DNA of 64,000 bases from Vitis vinifera (taxonomy: Eukaryota > Streptophyta > Magnoliopsida > Vitales > Vitaceae): NCBI RefSeq assembly GCF_030704535.1, contig NC_081810.1:6582501-6646500 (forward strand), written 5' to 3'. The notes below the pieces were generated by a model. The model was given only the letters and a program-made list of their open reading frames with translations. It ran no database searches and was not told the origin of the DNA. This document shows, in pieces, positions 24,001-36,869 of this stretch. Every line of letters starts with the position of its first letter. The first letter of the stretch is position 1. Position numbers and translations under genes: made by a program.

Positions 24001-27000
24001 ATAAAAAATATAGCAAAGAAGACGAAAGAAACAATTTTATCAATCTATTTTCCATGAAGTCGCTAAAACTCTAAGCCTATTCTCTGTGTTTACAATTTTT
24101 TTTTTATTAGTAAAAACCCCTTATTATTTCTCTGTGTTTTACAATTATTTCTTAAGACTCTAAAAAAACGTGAAAATACCTCAAATTATTCAAAAATCAC
24201 CTTACTTTTAGAACAAATTCTCGTATTATTTCCAAACTAACTCTTACTTATCAACAAAAAAAAAAAATTCCTACCTAACTGAAAAAAATTCCTGTGTTAG
24301 GCTAACTCTTAATTCTCTTTTCTTCAACTTTTCCATGGACAACCAAAAAAGAAAAAAAAATATCTTCAGCTAGGAGCTCCAATGAGGGTTCACAGACTTT
24401 CCTATCAGTTTCAGTGATAATCTTTCTTCTACTGCTGGGGTGTTCCTTCAAATTTTGATAGAATGCTCTGATTAAATAAGGATACACTTCTAATGGCAGC
24501 TGAAGCAACTCCATGTTGGTGTAGAATAGCATCTGGATCATTGCTTCACTTGTTGCTGGATCTTCTAACAGTTCATCCTCTTAAAACTGATCTCAGCACT
24601 TAAATTTCTTCTTTGAAACTCATTAATAACAGTCAGCATTATGGAATTCGAAAAATTCCTCTTGTTTAGCTGATGGATGCAGAGAGGAGGACTCGCCTTG
24701 CTCAGCTGGCTGTGAGTGTGAAGAGGGCTCCATAAACTTGGTAAATGCTGCTACAATCTTAGCCCTTAGCTCAATATTCCTCTTTTTCCTCTCTTTATTA
24801 AACTTCCTTCCAATCTCTTCCCCTTTTCTGTCAATTTGTTTGTACACCGTGCTGATTGGGTCAAGATGTTTTTTAATTGGATTGAACTCGGGAGCATGCA
24901 TTCTTCAATATTTCAGTACAACTTCTGCACTGTAGGGAGCATTCAACATCATTTACAATTTTGTCCATCCTTCTCTTGTAAGATATAATAGGCAGTTTGC
25001 TCAAACCCATTGGTTCCATGGTGTGCTTTGGGCTTGGTTGACTATCTTCTGACTCTGAGCTTGTACAGGCCTCTTCCACCAACCCTTCTCAAAGTTCCTT
25101 TCCGTTTTAGTAGCTTCCCCTTTATACAATACCAAAGGCAGCTTAGTTAAGTCTACTAATTCTGGTGGGTAATGGTGCTTTGGTGATTCAACCTCTGAAT
25201 CTGAGTTGGTTAATGCATCTTCAACCAGTACTTCTTTAATGTCAAGTTCTCCTCTTCAGCAGTTGTTTTTTTGGTTTAGTACCATTGGCAATGTGCTCAA
25301 ATCAACAGGTTCTATAGGGTAACTTTGCTTCATGAGCCTTGTTCAGATTCTGAACTGGTTGAGGCATACTCTACCAGAACTTCCTCAAGTTCAACTGATT
25401 TAGGAAATTTTCCTTGGTATAGTACTAGAGGCAGTGTAGTTGGATCAGTAGGCACCAGCAGATGAGAGTGCCTTGGTGACTTACTTTCTGACTCAGAGGA
25501 TGTTGAGGCATCTGCCACTTTCACCTGATCTTTAATAAGCTCCTTGGGGATGAGAAACTGAACCTTCATGTCAATTTTGTCCAACCAAATGTCACATCTT
25601 CTTTGCATTTCTTTCCTTCTTCTAATGAGAATATAATTCCTTCTTTTTACTAAATTTATCACTTTGTCCAATCCAACAAGACCTCCCTTCCATACTTTTT
25701 CAGCGTCTTCTTTCATACTTACTCCCATGCATTGATGTGGTTTAGAATTCTCTAGACATATTGAAAACAATCTCAAATGAAAATCCCTTATTTTATCACT
25801 TGCTATGTGCACATCTAAGTTTTCTCTACCTTACATGTCCTTTTCCAATCCTTCTACTCATGTTAAATATCCTCATATTAGCTAAACCTACCACATGGAG
25901 ATGTTATTTATTCATTGAAAAGCAGACAAATCACAAAGCTTAACTGTTTGATTTTAATAAAAGGGTACAACGCCTAGACCAAGAATTTAGCATGTAGGCA
26001 TTGCTCAGATTAGTTGATTGAGCTAGCTAGTTTCTACTAGGTTTCACATCATTATTCTTTAACCACAATGACTGTGATTGCCCAACCAAAAAAAGAAATA
26101 GATCCATTTTCTCCATCACTTTCTAATGAAAGGCTACTTGACAAGCTAACTGCTATTTTGTTTCTAGAGAAATAAAATAGACATAAATCTATAATCTATT
26201 TTATTCACATTTCCCCCTTTTTGTGGTGACTCTGGTGAGACTAGAGTGGGGGCCCTTGAATCAATTTAACCCTAACAATCAATGGTGAAAAGAACAACCC
26301 TAAATCCTAAAAACCAAATCCTAGGCTCCTTTGTTCAAGAATTATCAACAAGTTGACATGAGTTCTAGTAGGAAAAAAAAAAAAGAGTCCAGTGCCCCAT
26401 TTCGTTCCCAGGAGTAATAAGAAATGAAACGAAAATGTTTCTCTCATTCTTCCCAAGACCACCAAACAGAGGGTTAGTGCCAGTTTGCCTCTCATTTGAT
26501 CCATCATATCAGATCAAGTCTCTCTTACTTTTGAAAGCTTCCAAAAACAGTTTCATCGATCAGTCACCAAACATTAGAGGTAATCAGTCATACTTGCAAA
26601 GGTGCCTTCAAAGAAATTGAACTTTTTTGTGAATTCTTTATGCCCAACAGCTATTCCCATCACCAGCAATTACTAATAGTTTCTTTCTTAATTAAACTTA
26701 GAATGCATTCTCAAGAGAGCACCAAATGAGAAACCCTAACTATCAACTTTACCAAAACAGAACAGCAATTATCGGAGCTAAGAGCTTCACCAACATCAAA
26801 CAAGAAACGGCAAAGTAAACAACCCCGAAACTCACCGTCTTTGTGAACAAGTCCCCACGCCTTCCCGTGCCTGCCGTCCTGCAACAAAGGCCAAATCTCA
26901 TAAGGCTCCGTTTGGTTTCCAAGAAAATGCACGAAAAGATACTGAAAAAACTGTAGATCTTTGAAAACTCACTTGGCACCGATACGATAAGAAAAATAAA

Positions 27001-27386
27001 TAAATAAAACCAACTCCAGTATTCCGCCAATTTTTATTTCTAAATGTTGATTATTTTCCTTCATTTTCTCAGCAGCCAAAAAGAAGGAAGAAAAGTTCTA
27101 CCTTGTAGAGATTGATCTTGGTAATCTCATAGGAAACGCCGGTCCAGTGAGTCTTGGCCATGTGATATCCGAGTCCCCAGTTTGGGAGAAACTGAGCCAC
27201 CTCGAACAGGTTCTTCTTCTTTCTTCGCTTTGGCTTCTTGGAAGCTGTAGGGTTTGGAGATGATGCCACTGAAGAAGAAGAAGCAGATGGAGCAGCGCTG
27301 AAGCTTCTGAAGAATCTAAAAGATTGTCTCAGGAGGTTCCACGTTCGATCCGTCGAAGCTCTGTTCGCCAGAGCTGCAGTCGCCAT
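21070..27386 (-). CDS. Mitochondrial small-subunit ribosomal protein, MRPS34-like
   Basis: Three exons: 27102-27386, 26836-26878 and 21070-21218 (477 nt, 158 residues), all GT-AG and in frame. The N-terminus is Arg/Ser/Ala-rich without acids, a typical mitochondrial presequence. A basic KKPKRRKKKNLFEVAQFLPN stretch follows, then GLGYHMAKTHW and YEITKINLYK. Exon 2 gives DGRHGKAWGLVHKD. Exon 3 gives GLLAADAPKKISGVHKRCWR and a polar tail ending VQAA. These blocks are those of the plant 28S/mS34-like mitoribosomal protein. The second intron is 5617 bp (21219-26835). It contains a LINE, tandem repeats and a decayed gene on the same strand. The exon-3 assignment rests on the phase match and family sequence. 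Confidence 0.9.
21409..21605. repeat. Three imperfect ~75-bp tandem repeats
   Basis: The motif (g)agagagTTTGAT..CTAGAaAaGTAAA recurs starting near 21409, 21483 and 21562. Each copy is followed by CT(g)A..(c)CA and ATACTCAACTCCA-like sequence. It lies in MRPS34 intron 2. Confidence 0.65.
22148..23450. repeat. ~121-128-bp tandem repeat, three units, first unit split by a LINE
   Basis: Units start at AAGCTATTTTAATG at 22148, 23235 and 23356. Each continues through ACTATTATGAACTAGCAGTT to AACAATATGAATTTCTTCT. Removing the LINE (22226-23169) and one TSD restores unit 1 to about 128 bp. Confidence 0.85.
22226..23169 (-). mobile_element. 5'-truncated L1-type LINE with 15-bp TSD
   Basis: TTTCAATAGTAACAT is duplicated exactly at 22211-22225 and 23170-23184. 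The insert, read on the minus strand, carries WVTDIWDPLAEGG followed by NDWEVEEVERFLGRLHGKR, then SAKSLYLALE and VWVQPKISFFAWEA. The zinc-finger block CFMCFEKEETIDHLLLHC and LLSWHGSFVGKK follow. It ends in ...TACCTATCAAAAAAAAA. One in-frame stop and frame breaks show it is dead. The exact TSD and modest decay suggest it is the youngest LINE here. Confidence 0.93.
23941..24299. other. AT-rich intron filler
   Basis: Within MRPS34 intron 2. No coding or mobile signature was recognised. Confidence 0.4.
24302..25812 (-). pseudogene. Decayed repeat-containing gene inside MRPS34 intron 2, family unknown
   Basis: Minus-strand frames join into one broken protein. The first frame (25812-25330) has a basic helix-rich N-terminus (VKRRNYILIRRRKEMQRR). 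Then come four related units of about 45-50 residues. Each carries A.T(S/N)S(E/D)SE, usually an SP(K/R)H, and a (D/T)L..LP(L/M)VLY-type core. Units 1 and 2 are around 25350-25510, unit 3 around 25130-25260 and unit 4 around 24970-25085. Two further frames follow: HLDPISTVYKQIDRKGEEIG (24623-24901) and ATSEAMIQMLFYTNMELLQL (24302-24560). At least three frame changes or stops separate them. No introns are visible, so it could be a retrocopy. I considered a BAG-type co-chaperone for the C-terminal helices, but the resemblance is weak. Sequencing errors could mimic some breaks. Confidence 0.55.
25813..26835. other. Remaining MRPS34 intron 2
   Basis: It contains the block around 26020-26170 that is similar to 40300-40460 of the dispersed duplication. 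No exon was recognised. Confidence 0.45.
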
Positions 27387-28560
27387 TTCCTAAAGCTGGC
27401 TCTCTTCGCTGTGGTTTCGGAGTCGAAAGACTCGAAATTGAGGTTCCCTGCCTCACTTTTTCCTGAAACGACGTCGTTCCATGTTCTCAAAGACTTGGGA
27501 ACTATGGAACGACGTCGTATTGCATTTTCTCAAAACCCTCCAGTCATGTGGGCCGAAACCTGTTCCTGGGCTTAGACCTCGGGCTATGGCTTTGCCACTA
27601 CATGCTTTTGGGCCTCAGAATAGAATTGGGCCACGCTGACAATTCTGACAAATTGAGAAATTGGCCACCTGCTTGACAACATATTTAAAACAATTCTCAC
27701 AAATTAGTTTTTAAGATTAATTCTTAAAATATTGTTTTCAATGTTTTCATAAACAAAATTTTTTAGACCAATATTAAAAAAATGTGATTTGCCAATTTTA
27801 GACCAATTTATTCTAAAAATAGGGTATTTCTAAGAAGAATTTTAAGGTGTAAAGTGGTTTCAAAAATAATTTTGGGAAGGCGGGTAATAAGCCTAAAAAT
27901 AATGGGATGAATGCATAAGTGCTTTTATGGATATAAAAACACGTAATCATGTTTGATAGGGCGGATCTAACATAAGATAGGATAAAAGATGGAATATTAT
28001 ATAATTCGTAATGGGATAAAATAAATTATCTTATCACTTATCATATTTTATGTTCAACTAAATATGATATATTATTCATTTTTTTTATATCTTTTATATG
28101 GAATATGTTAATTTCATGTTAAGATATGGGATATGCATATCCCATGTATCATAAATTTAATTTTTTATCAAATTTTTTTTATATATATTCATTTTTATGG
28201 TTAAAAAGGAAAAACTAAAAAAAATTATAAACTAATATTAATATATAATATATAAATTATTTTTATATATTGATAAATTTTAAATATTTTTTAATCAAGA
28301 GAATTTTCAAATTTTTAATAAAAATTAGTGAAATGTAATATAATTTTTATTTTAAACATTGAAAATAACATATTAAATATATAACATAACATAAATGGTT
28401 ATGCTATTTTTATATGATATCATATCTCATTGAATATAAAATATATATCTCATATATCCAAAATGTCATATTGTTTTTGTTTCTATTTCAATGTTAAGTA
28501 AAAATAAAAAAAAATATCAATGATAATTTTTATTTTAAATATTGAAAATAATATATATTT
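27387..28560. other. MRPS34 upstream region and AT-rich intergenic DNA
   Basis: The MRPS34 promoter carries GGGCCG/GGGCCT/TTGGGCC elements (27548-27640) typical of site II promoters. From about 27650 on the sequence is very AT-rich with no gene. Confidence 0.45.
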
Positions 28561-28568
28561 ATATTATA

Positions 28569-28576
<8 letters not shown>

Positions 28577-28649
<73 letters not shown>
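28577..28649. repeat. (TA)n microsatellite
   Basis: About 36 uninterrupted TA units. Diverged copies of the 146-bp unit described next occur on both sides (near 28456 and 28716). Confidence 0.95.
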
Positions 28650-28652
<3 letters not shown>

Positions 28653-28866
28653 CATATTAAATAATATATAACACAACATATATGGTTAATGTTTATATGA
28701 TATTGAATATAAAATATATATCATATCCAAAATGTTACCTTGTTTTTATTTTCAATGTTTAAAATAAAAATTATTATTGATAAATTTATATATATATATT
28801 AAATAATATTAAATATATGTTTAACACATATCTTATGCTTATGAAATATGAAATATATATATATCT

Positions 28867-29158
28867 CATATATCCAAAATGTCATGCTCAAAAGGGACCT
28901 TGTTTTTGTTACCCATTTAATTGAGGGGGTGTGTGTTGTTTAACTTGTTTCTAATTTCAATGTTAAGTAAAAATAAAAATGAAAATGAAAAAAAAATGTC
29001 AATTAATTTCCGCATATATCCAAAATGTCATGCTCAAAAGGGACCTTGTTTTTGTTACCCATTTAATTGAGGGGGTGTGTGTTGTTTAACTTGTTTCTAA
29101 TTTCAATGTTAAGTAAAAATAAAAATGAAAATGAAAAAAAAATGTCAATTAATTTCCG
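28867..29158. repeat. Near-perfect 146-bp tandem duplication
   Basis: Copies 28867-29012 and 29013-29158 are read as identical throughout. Both start CATATATCCAAAATGTCATG and contain TTAATTGAGGGGGTGTGTG. Older, shorter relatives with the same CATAT(AT)CCAAAATGT start lie at about 28456 and 28716. Confidence 0.93.
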
Positions 29159-29573
29159 CATATGTGAGTTTCACTATAATTTGAAATTTTAAAAATTAAA
29201 ACAAAATAATTATAATGCACGTTTTGTCATATTTTTTAACAAAATATTTTTTATAGCAGCAGGGATCACGCTCCTAGTTGGATTCAATTTATATAAAAAG
29301 ATTGGAATTTTTTACTTTCCCAAAATTAAAAAATGATATCAAAACCTGTTTTTGAACCCAAAATCTTCCAAAGACTAATTTGAAAAATATGGAAATTAAA
29401 TAGAAGGGCTTTTCATTTCAGAAACGGGAAATTACAAAAGCAAAAAATATGGTTGTTTTGTTTCAAGGTCCCTCATAACCCTGAATTCGACACCATTCTT
29501 AGAATCCTAGCTATAAAAACCAGCAACTGGAAGTTGAGGTATACAGCAATGGTGGTCATCCCAACAACAACAA

Positions 29574-31110
<1,537 letters not shown>

Positions 31111-31216
31111 TTTCTTTCGGGAGAAGGGAAATTAGAGAGATGAGGAATTTGCTGTGATAGAGAGAGATGCAGAGAGATGTAGAAATAAGGAGGGTTTATT
31201 AAGGAGGAAGGGAAGG

Positions 31217-31226
31217 CTATATATAG
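31217..31226 (-). promoter_or_regulatory. TATA box of beta-tubulin
   Basis: CTATATATAG on the minus strand, about 107 bp upstream of the ATG. A leader with pyrimidine-rich CTCTCT tracts follows. Site II-like GGCC motifs lie at 31285-31305. Confidence 0.75.
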
Positions 31227-34180
31227 AAGAGCGGGCTATAACGGCTCTTTTTGTTTTTCAAAGTTTTGAATGGGTGTTCTAAAATGGCCGGCCAGATAGG
31301 CCGCAGCTACTCCAAGGCGCTAACGGCTAGAAAACCAACGGTTAATATTAGGGTTGGTAAAGTTTTTTGAATTCAAATCACAGCTGGACGCAACTCACCT
31401 TTATTTTTTCCCCCCTAGTTTTATTATTTAATAATATACAAGGAAACACGGGGACCTTTTGAGTTGGCTTTGGTTGGCACATTCCTTGTGTTGATTCATT
31501 AATTTAAAAAAAATAAAATAAAATATTTCTTTAAATATATTCCTAATAAATCCCTATTTTTGAAAAATAATTTTTTTTTTACCGAATTGATTTCAATTTC
31601 TTTTATTTCTTTGGTCTAAAAGGAAATTGGAATGAAAAAAAAATATTTTCCTTATCTAATATTTTAACAAAAATAAAAATAAAATAATTTATTTTACTAT
31701 TTTAACCAATACAAATATTAATCTCTCATACGTAAAATCAAACTAATAAAGAAATTCGTTATAATAAAATTAATTAAAAATATTACTTACTTAAAAAAAT
31801 GATTGGATAACCATTAAAATAAAAAAATATATGATTTTTTTCATAACAAAATATTTCTTCTAATTATATTTAGAAATTTATTATATTAAAAAAAATCTCA
31901 TAAATATTTAAATAATTGCTTTAAATGACTCTTTTGGGCAACTTTTTTTCTATAAAAAAATTATATTCTGAAAAAACAAGTTCCAGTGTTTAATTTTCTG
32001 TTCTTGAAAATAAAAAATAGTGTTTTTATTTTTAGATAATATATTTTTTTAATATTAATATAATTAGAAATCATGAGATTTTTTTTAATATAAAATTTGA
32101 TTCAAAACATTTTGTAAAGAAGGGAGGAAATAAATTATGTCAATATAATATAAGCAAAAACTGAAAAAAAAAAAAGAAAAAAAAAGATTAAGAAAATATT
32201 AAAAAAAGAAGAGAAATTATTATTAACACCTATTATAAAGGAATTAAATATTTAAATTTTTTTCACCAATGTTTTTGAAATGCCATCCTTTTCGAGCACC
32301 AAATTTAAATTCTTTTAGTTTCCCCCCATATTCAAATTTTAGAAATAAAATGACAAAAATACCCCCACTTTAAAGTTTTCATCCATATCCTAATAAATAA
32401 AAATGAAAAAAAAATTAATAGCATTTCCCCTTTCTGTTCAAACCTCTTTTTTTCTTCGTTATATCTTGCCCTGAAACTTCTAGAAGTGACCACCGCCCTC
32501 AAATAAAAGAATATCAATACCCATTTGAACCTCAAAAGCGGGTCCAGAATTTATTCAGAGGGAACTGATTCGGACACCAAGGTTCATTCGTCTAATAAAT
32601 CAAACATTTACTAATCTTCCACTTCAAAGTGAAGTAGTTGAAGTTCCCAAACAGGCCCTTAAATTTAAAGCACAAAGCATAATCCCGATTTACACAAAAC
32701 CAAAATTAACAAACAGGTTTAAATTTCAGGAATGAGTCCAAAGGAAGAAACCTACCAGACCTGTCGTACAATGGAAACCTATGGCCAATTGGGAGGTTAA
32801 GGTATTACAACACAAATAATTTTTAAATTAATCCATATAAATAAGAAAAAGCAACAAAATACATATATATCCCTTCCAATCAAAGGCTTACAGTAAAAAA
32901 GTAGAAACAAGAAGTCACAAGGGGCAGCATGGTGAATTTTCCGCGATAGCAGAATCCCAGGAAAAAGGCATCATTGAGCGTATCCTACACCATGCACATA
33001 AGACACAGGAACACTTGAACATTTGTCAGCATTAAATATGGAAAACAGTGAGCATTCCTAATTTCCTTCTACGGATGAGACACAGGTTAGCTGAGTGTAA
33101 ACTAGAAGATATCTTCACCATGAATTCAATCCTCTACATGCCACATATTCACAATCTCTTAAAATATATATATGAAAAACAAATAAAAAATAATTTTCCA
33201 ATCTATATAATTTCGTATTCTTCACCATGAACTTTTCATTTCACTTTGGACCTTTATTCTCCGATCCACTTTAGGCTATATTGACAGTTCAGCTAAACGA
33301 GGTTCTCAATAATTGAGGGTAAGTAAATGAGACATTAAAAAATTAAAGAAATAGAATAATAAAAATTTATAAAAATTATTTTTAGTCGATTATTTGTGAA
33401 AGCATGAAAAAAAATTAAATTATTAAGAAATACGTTTTGCTCCAGAATTTTCAATTTTGTATAACAAAAAATGAGGGGGAAATTATTTTTGAATATCTTT
33501 AACATTATTTTACTCATCCTTGGAAACATTAAAAAAAAAAAAAAGTAATCCTTTTTTGTATACTTTTCTCTCTAAACCAAACAAAGCAAACATTTAACTA
33601 TTGAAAGATGATCTTATAATTAGTATAGAAACTATCTATTAACAAAGAATAATTTAGAATAGCTTTCCCCCTAAGAGCCATTCTTACGAAAAGGCTTGGG
33701 TAGTTAATGGGCAATATTTCTCCTTTGAACCCCACATCTTCGAAGTCCACAAGCACTTTTCCAACCTTATAATCTTCTAGTCTATGAATGAACAACCGAC
33801 ATTCTCATTAAAAAAAGCCACTTATCATGTTTAATTTCAAATCACAACCAAATAATTTTTTTAATAGATTAGATGACGTTGCAAACGATCTACAACAAGA
33901 AAGTCTCGTAAGCTCGTCTCATAAGGAAATTTAATAAACCAAACCAAATACGACAAAATATCCTTTAAACCTGATATACTTGACCGTGCATGACATCTTA
34001 TATCCTATCGATGACATCGTATCAAGTCCTACCACGAATAACTCCCGACGTATGGAAACAACCCCAACTACCAAGTTTTTTGTGAGGTGAGTGAAGTAAA
34101 AACTAAAGGTTGGATCTTCAAGATACACTCGGTTAGCTCTTCCTGAAAACTGGATTTAGTCAAACGTTTTTTCATATACA
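31227..34180. other. AT-rich intergenic region
   Basis: No gene is recognised. On the minus strand, 32930-33000 has an acceptor-like GTGTAG followed by a short open stretch and stop. It could be a last exon or 3'UTR, but I found no matching upstream exon. Minus frames at 33598-33795 and 33931-34128 lack known domains. Confidence 0.35.
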
Positions 34181-34184
34181 CATA

Positions 34185-34224
34185 GGGAGGGGGAGGGGGA
34201 GGGGGAGAGAGGTGGAGGAGGGGG
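34185..34224 (+). repeat. G-rich tract, potential G-quadruplex
   Basis: GGGAGGGGGAGGGGGAGGGG followed by more G runs. There are at least four G-runs of three or more separated by single A. Confidence 0.8.
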
Positions 34225-34508
34225 TTTAGGGCTGGTAATAACAGCGGTTGAAGGGATTTTATTCTGCAAGCAGGATTCCAGTAGAAGGAGAGGGTGAAGT
34301 GGTGCTGGTATTAATGGAGGCAGAAAAGAGAGAATAGCAATGACAATATCAAGAGTAATAACAGTATGATACACGGAGACAACACTGAGAGGCCGCAATT
34401 TCAGCACTAGGCATGTCTAGTGAGGTAATAAAAGCAGCTGTGAACACTGGTGGCAAATGTGACATTAGAAGCAAGAGGACATCTTGTATTGATACTCTCC
34501 TCATTCCT

Positions 34509-35130
34509 AAGAATCCAAAACTTGGAAGAAGTGATTAACTTATGAAATCCTTTGATCAAACATCTATATAAGAAAAATAAAAAATAAAAAATGAATTCCT
34601 TGGGCATTAGTCCTCACAACTCACTGGGCTATTCTAAATATTTTCCACGTCATCACATCAGAACATGCTTCATATTTACAACAAGAATTGGGGAAAACAA
34701 AAGATCAGCATCTATAGCCATGTGAAAATTACAAACTTTCACATAAAAAATAAGCCAAAACTCTCATTGCCAAGAATCCAAAACTTGAAGAAAAGATTTA
34801 ACTTCTAAAACCTTTGATCAAAGATTCATCTAAGATGAAAATAAGAGTGTTTTTGGTCTTTCTAACACTTGAAAATTTTTATTTTTCAAGTATTAGAAAT
34901 GCTAAAAACACTTCTCAAAATCACTATCAAACATACTCTAAATAAAAATGAACTTCTAGGGCATTAGTCCGTTCTCACAACTCACTGGGCTATTTTCCAC
35001 ATCATAGCATCAGAACATGCTTCATATTTACAAGGGGAAAACAAAAGATCATAATCTAAAGCCTCTCTAGGTATTAATATAGCCATGAGAAAATTACAAA
35101 CTTCTCATAATAAAAAATAAACCAAATTCA
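34509..35130. repeat. Diverged ~263-bp tandem duplication
   Basis: AAGAATCCAAAACTTG(g)AAGAA starts copies at 34509 and 34772. Shared blocks include CACAACTCACTGGGCTATT, CATCAGAACATGCTTCATAT and GGGGAAAACAAAAGATCA. Copy 2 is longer because it carries a foldback insertion. Confidence 0.85.
34846..34912. mobile_element. Foldback element in the second copy
   Basis: AGTGTTTTTGG...TTTCTAACACTTGAAAA pairs with TTTTCAAGTATTAGAAA...CTAAAAACACT around a short AT loop, giving a nearly complete 67-bp hairpin. It is absent from copy 1 of the duplication, which shows it is an insertion. Confidence 0.75.
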
Positions 35131-35139
35131 ACAGCATCA

Positions 35140-36869
35140 AATCCTCCGACTATCCCAAGGATGAACTAAATCTAGATATTTGACAGTGTTTCTGTGATTA
35201 TCAACAGTATGAACAGAATCTACATGTTTGATATTGAAACAGTTTATATACTAAACAATGAACGAGGAACATCACCCGGCTCCCACAATGTCGTGGACAA
35301 ATTGTGGCAAAGATTGATTGGTGATATGTCCTCATTAAATATTCATTTATAGTTTACTTCTCCAAAACAAAAGATCAAATTAAAAAAAATCTCTCTAAGA
35401 AGCAAATAAAAACTTCCCTATACCATCCAATCAACCTCAGCAACATAAATAAGAAGAGAGTTCCATGCACCAGTGAGGAGCCAAGTGCAGTTTACCATAT
35501 TTACACAAGAAAAAAAATGTAGCAGGAACAGCAAACTACAGCGGTGTAGTTTTATGATGGTGGCATAACTTAGAAATGACAAGTTGGATTATGTTCCGCT
35601 GACCATCACAGAAAGGAGATACACTAACGAGTAATAACAACTTTGATGTTTGCAAATGCAGTACAACAAAATAAAAAGTTTTTGAACTACAATAAACTCA
35701 TACCGTTCATAGTAAGATCTAGTACCAAATGATATGACTTAGATCAAATTATTGATGTATAATGTGAACAAAGGATAATAATTTGATATTTAGCAAGTTG
35801 ATTTCACAGTGAAAGATTACAATATTTCAACAAAGGATAAGAAGTATCAACATTTTTGTAAGATTTGCGAATCGCTTCTACTAAATTATGCTACCATCAA
35901 GAGAAAAATAACTATGGCTCCATTTGCGAAGTGTTTTTTAGAACAATTTTGGAAAACAATTTTTGAGACCAGTTTTCGAAAACAAACATATGATGTTTTG
36001 TAAAATGAAAGTTTGTTTTGGAATGTGAAATGTTTTTAACCTATTTTCTATGTTTCTAAATATATTTTTAAAAAAATTATATAATATCTTATTTTTAATC
36101 ATTCTCCATATTTTCATAATGATTTTTTAAAACAATTCTTAGAAAACAACTGAAAATTAAGGTCTTATTTGGAAACTATTTTTAGGAACAGTTTTGAAGA
36201 ACATAGTGTTTTATAAAATAAAAGACTATTTGGAAATCTAAAATGTTTTTAACTTGCTTTTAATATTTTTAAATATTTTTTTTTAAAATTATATCTAATG
36301 TTTTATTTTTAATTATTCTACATGTTTGTATAATTATTTTTTTATCACCCCCTCAAAAAACAAGTAAAAACAACTAAAAAATGTTTTCTAAAAACATCCT
36401 GTTTTATGTTTTTAAGAACAAAAAACATAAAATAGTTTCTTTGTTACCAAACTGATTTTCCTATTTTTTTTTGTAGAAAATAGAAAACCACTCTCAAAAC
36501 AATTGTCAATCAGGCCCTCAAAGATGTCATCTAAAAACAACATATTTTCTATTTTTAAGATCAGAAATTTGTTTTTTGTTTTCTAGTTGTGTTTAACATA
36601 TTTTCTTTTCTTTGTTCTAAAGAATAGAAAACAATTACCAAGCAGGGTCTATAGGATTCTCGAGAAATTACTCACAATTGTATTTTCCAAACAGCTTGCA
36701 ATGAAAAGGACAGATAGCCGTTTGAGAGGTAAAATTTAGCAATATTAATGAACATAACAATTAGTAGACGGCATGACTTGATGGTCATCCAGTACATCAT
36801 TACCATTACTTTACCATGTAGACTGACAATCGTGACCAACTACTGGGCCTTTAGAGAAAAAGGTATAAT
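35140..36869. other. Intergenic, AT-rich MITE-like blocks
   Basis: From about 35900 to 36660 two diverged copies of a TTTT/AAAA-rich block (...GGAA(a/c)T.T.AAATGTTTTTAAC...) appear, with the second starting near 36170. They resemble decayed MITEs. No coding signal was found. Confidence 0.4.

Noticed and set aside
33598..34128. Two 65-aa minus-strand frames
   Set aside because: No recognisable motif, no splice support, and composition like the surrounding AT-rich DNA.
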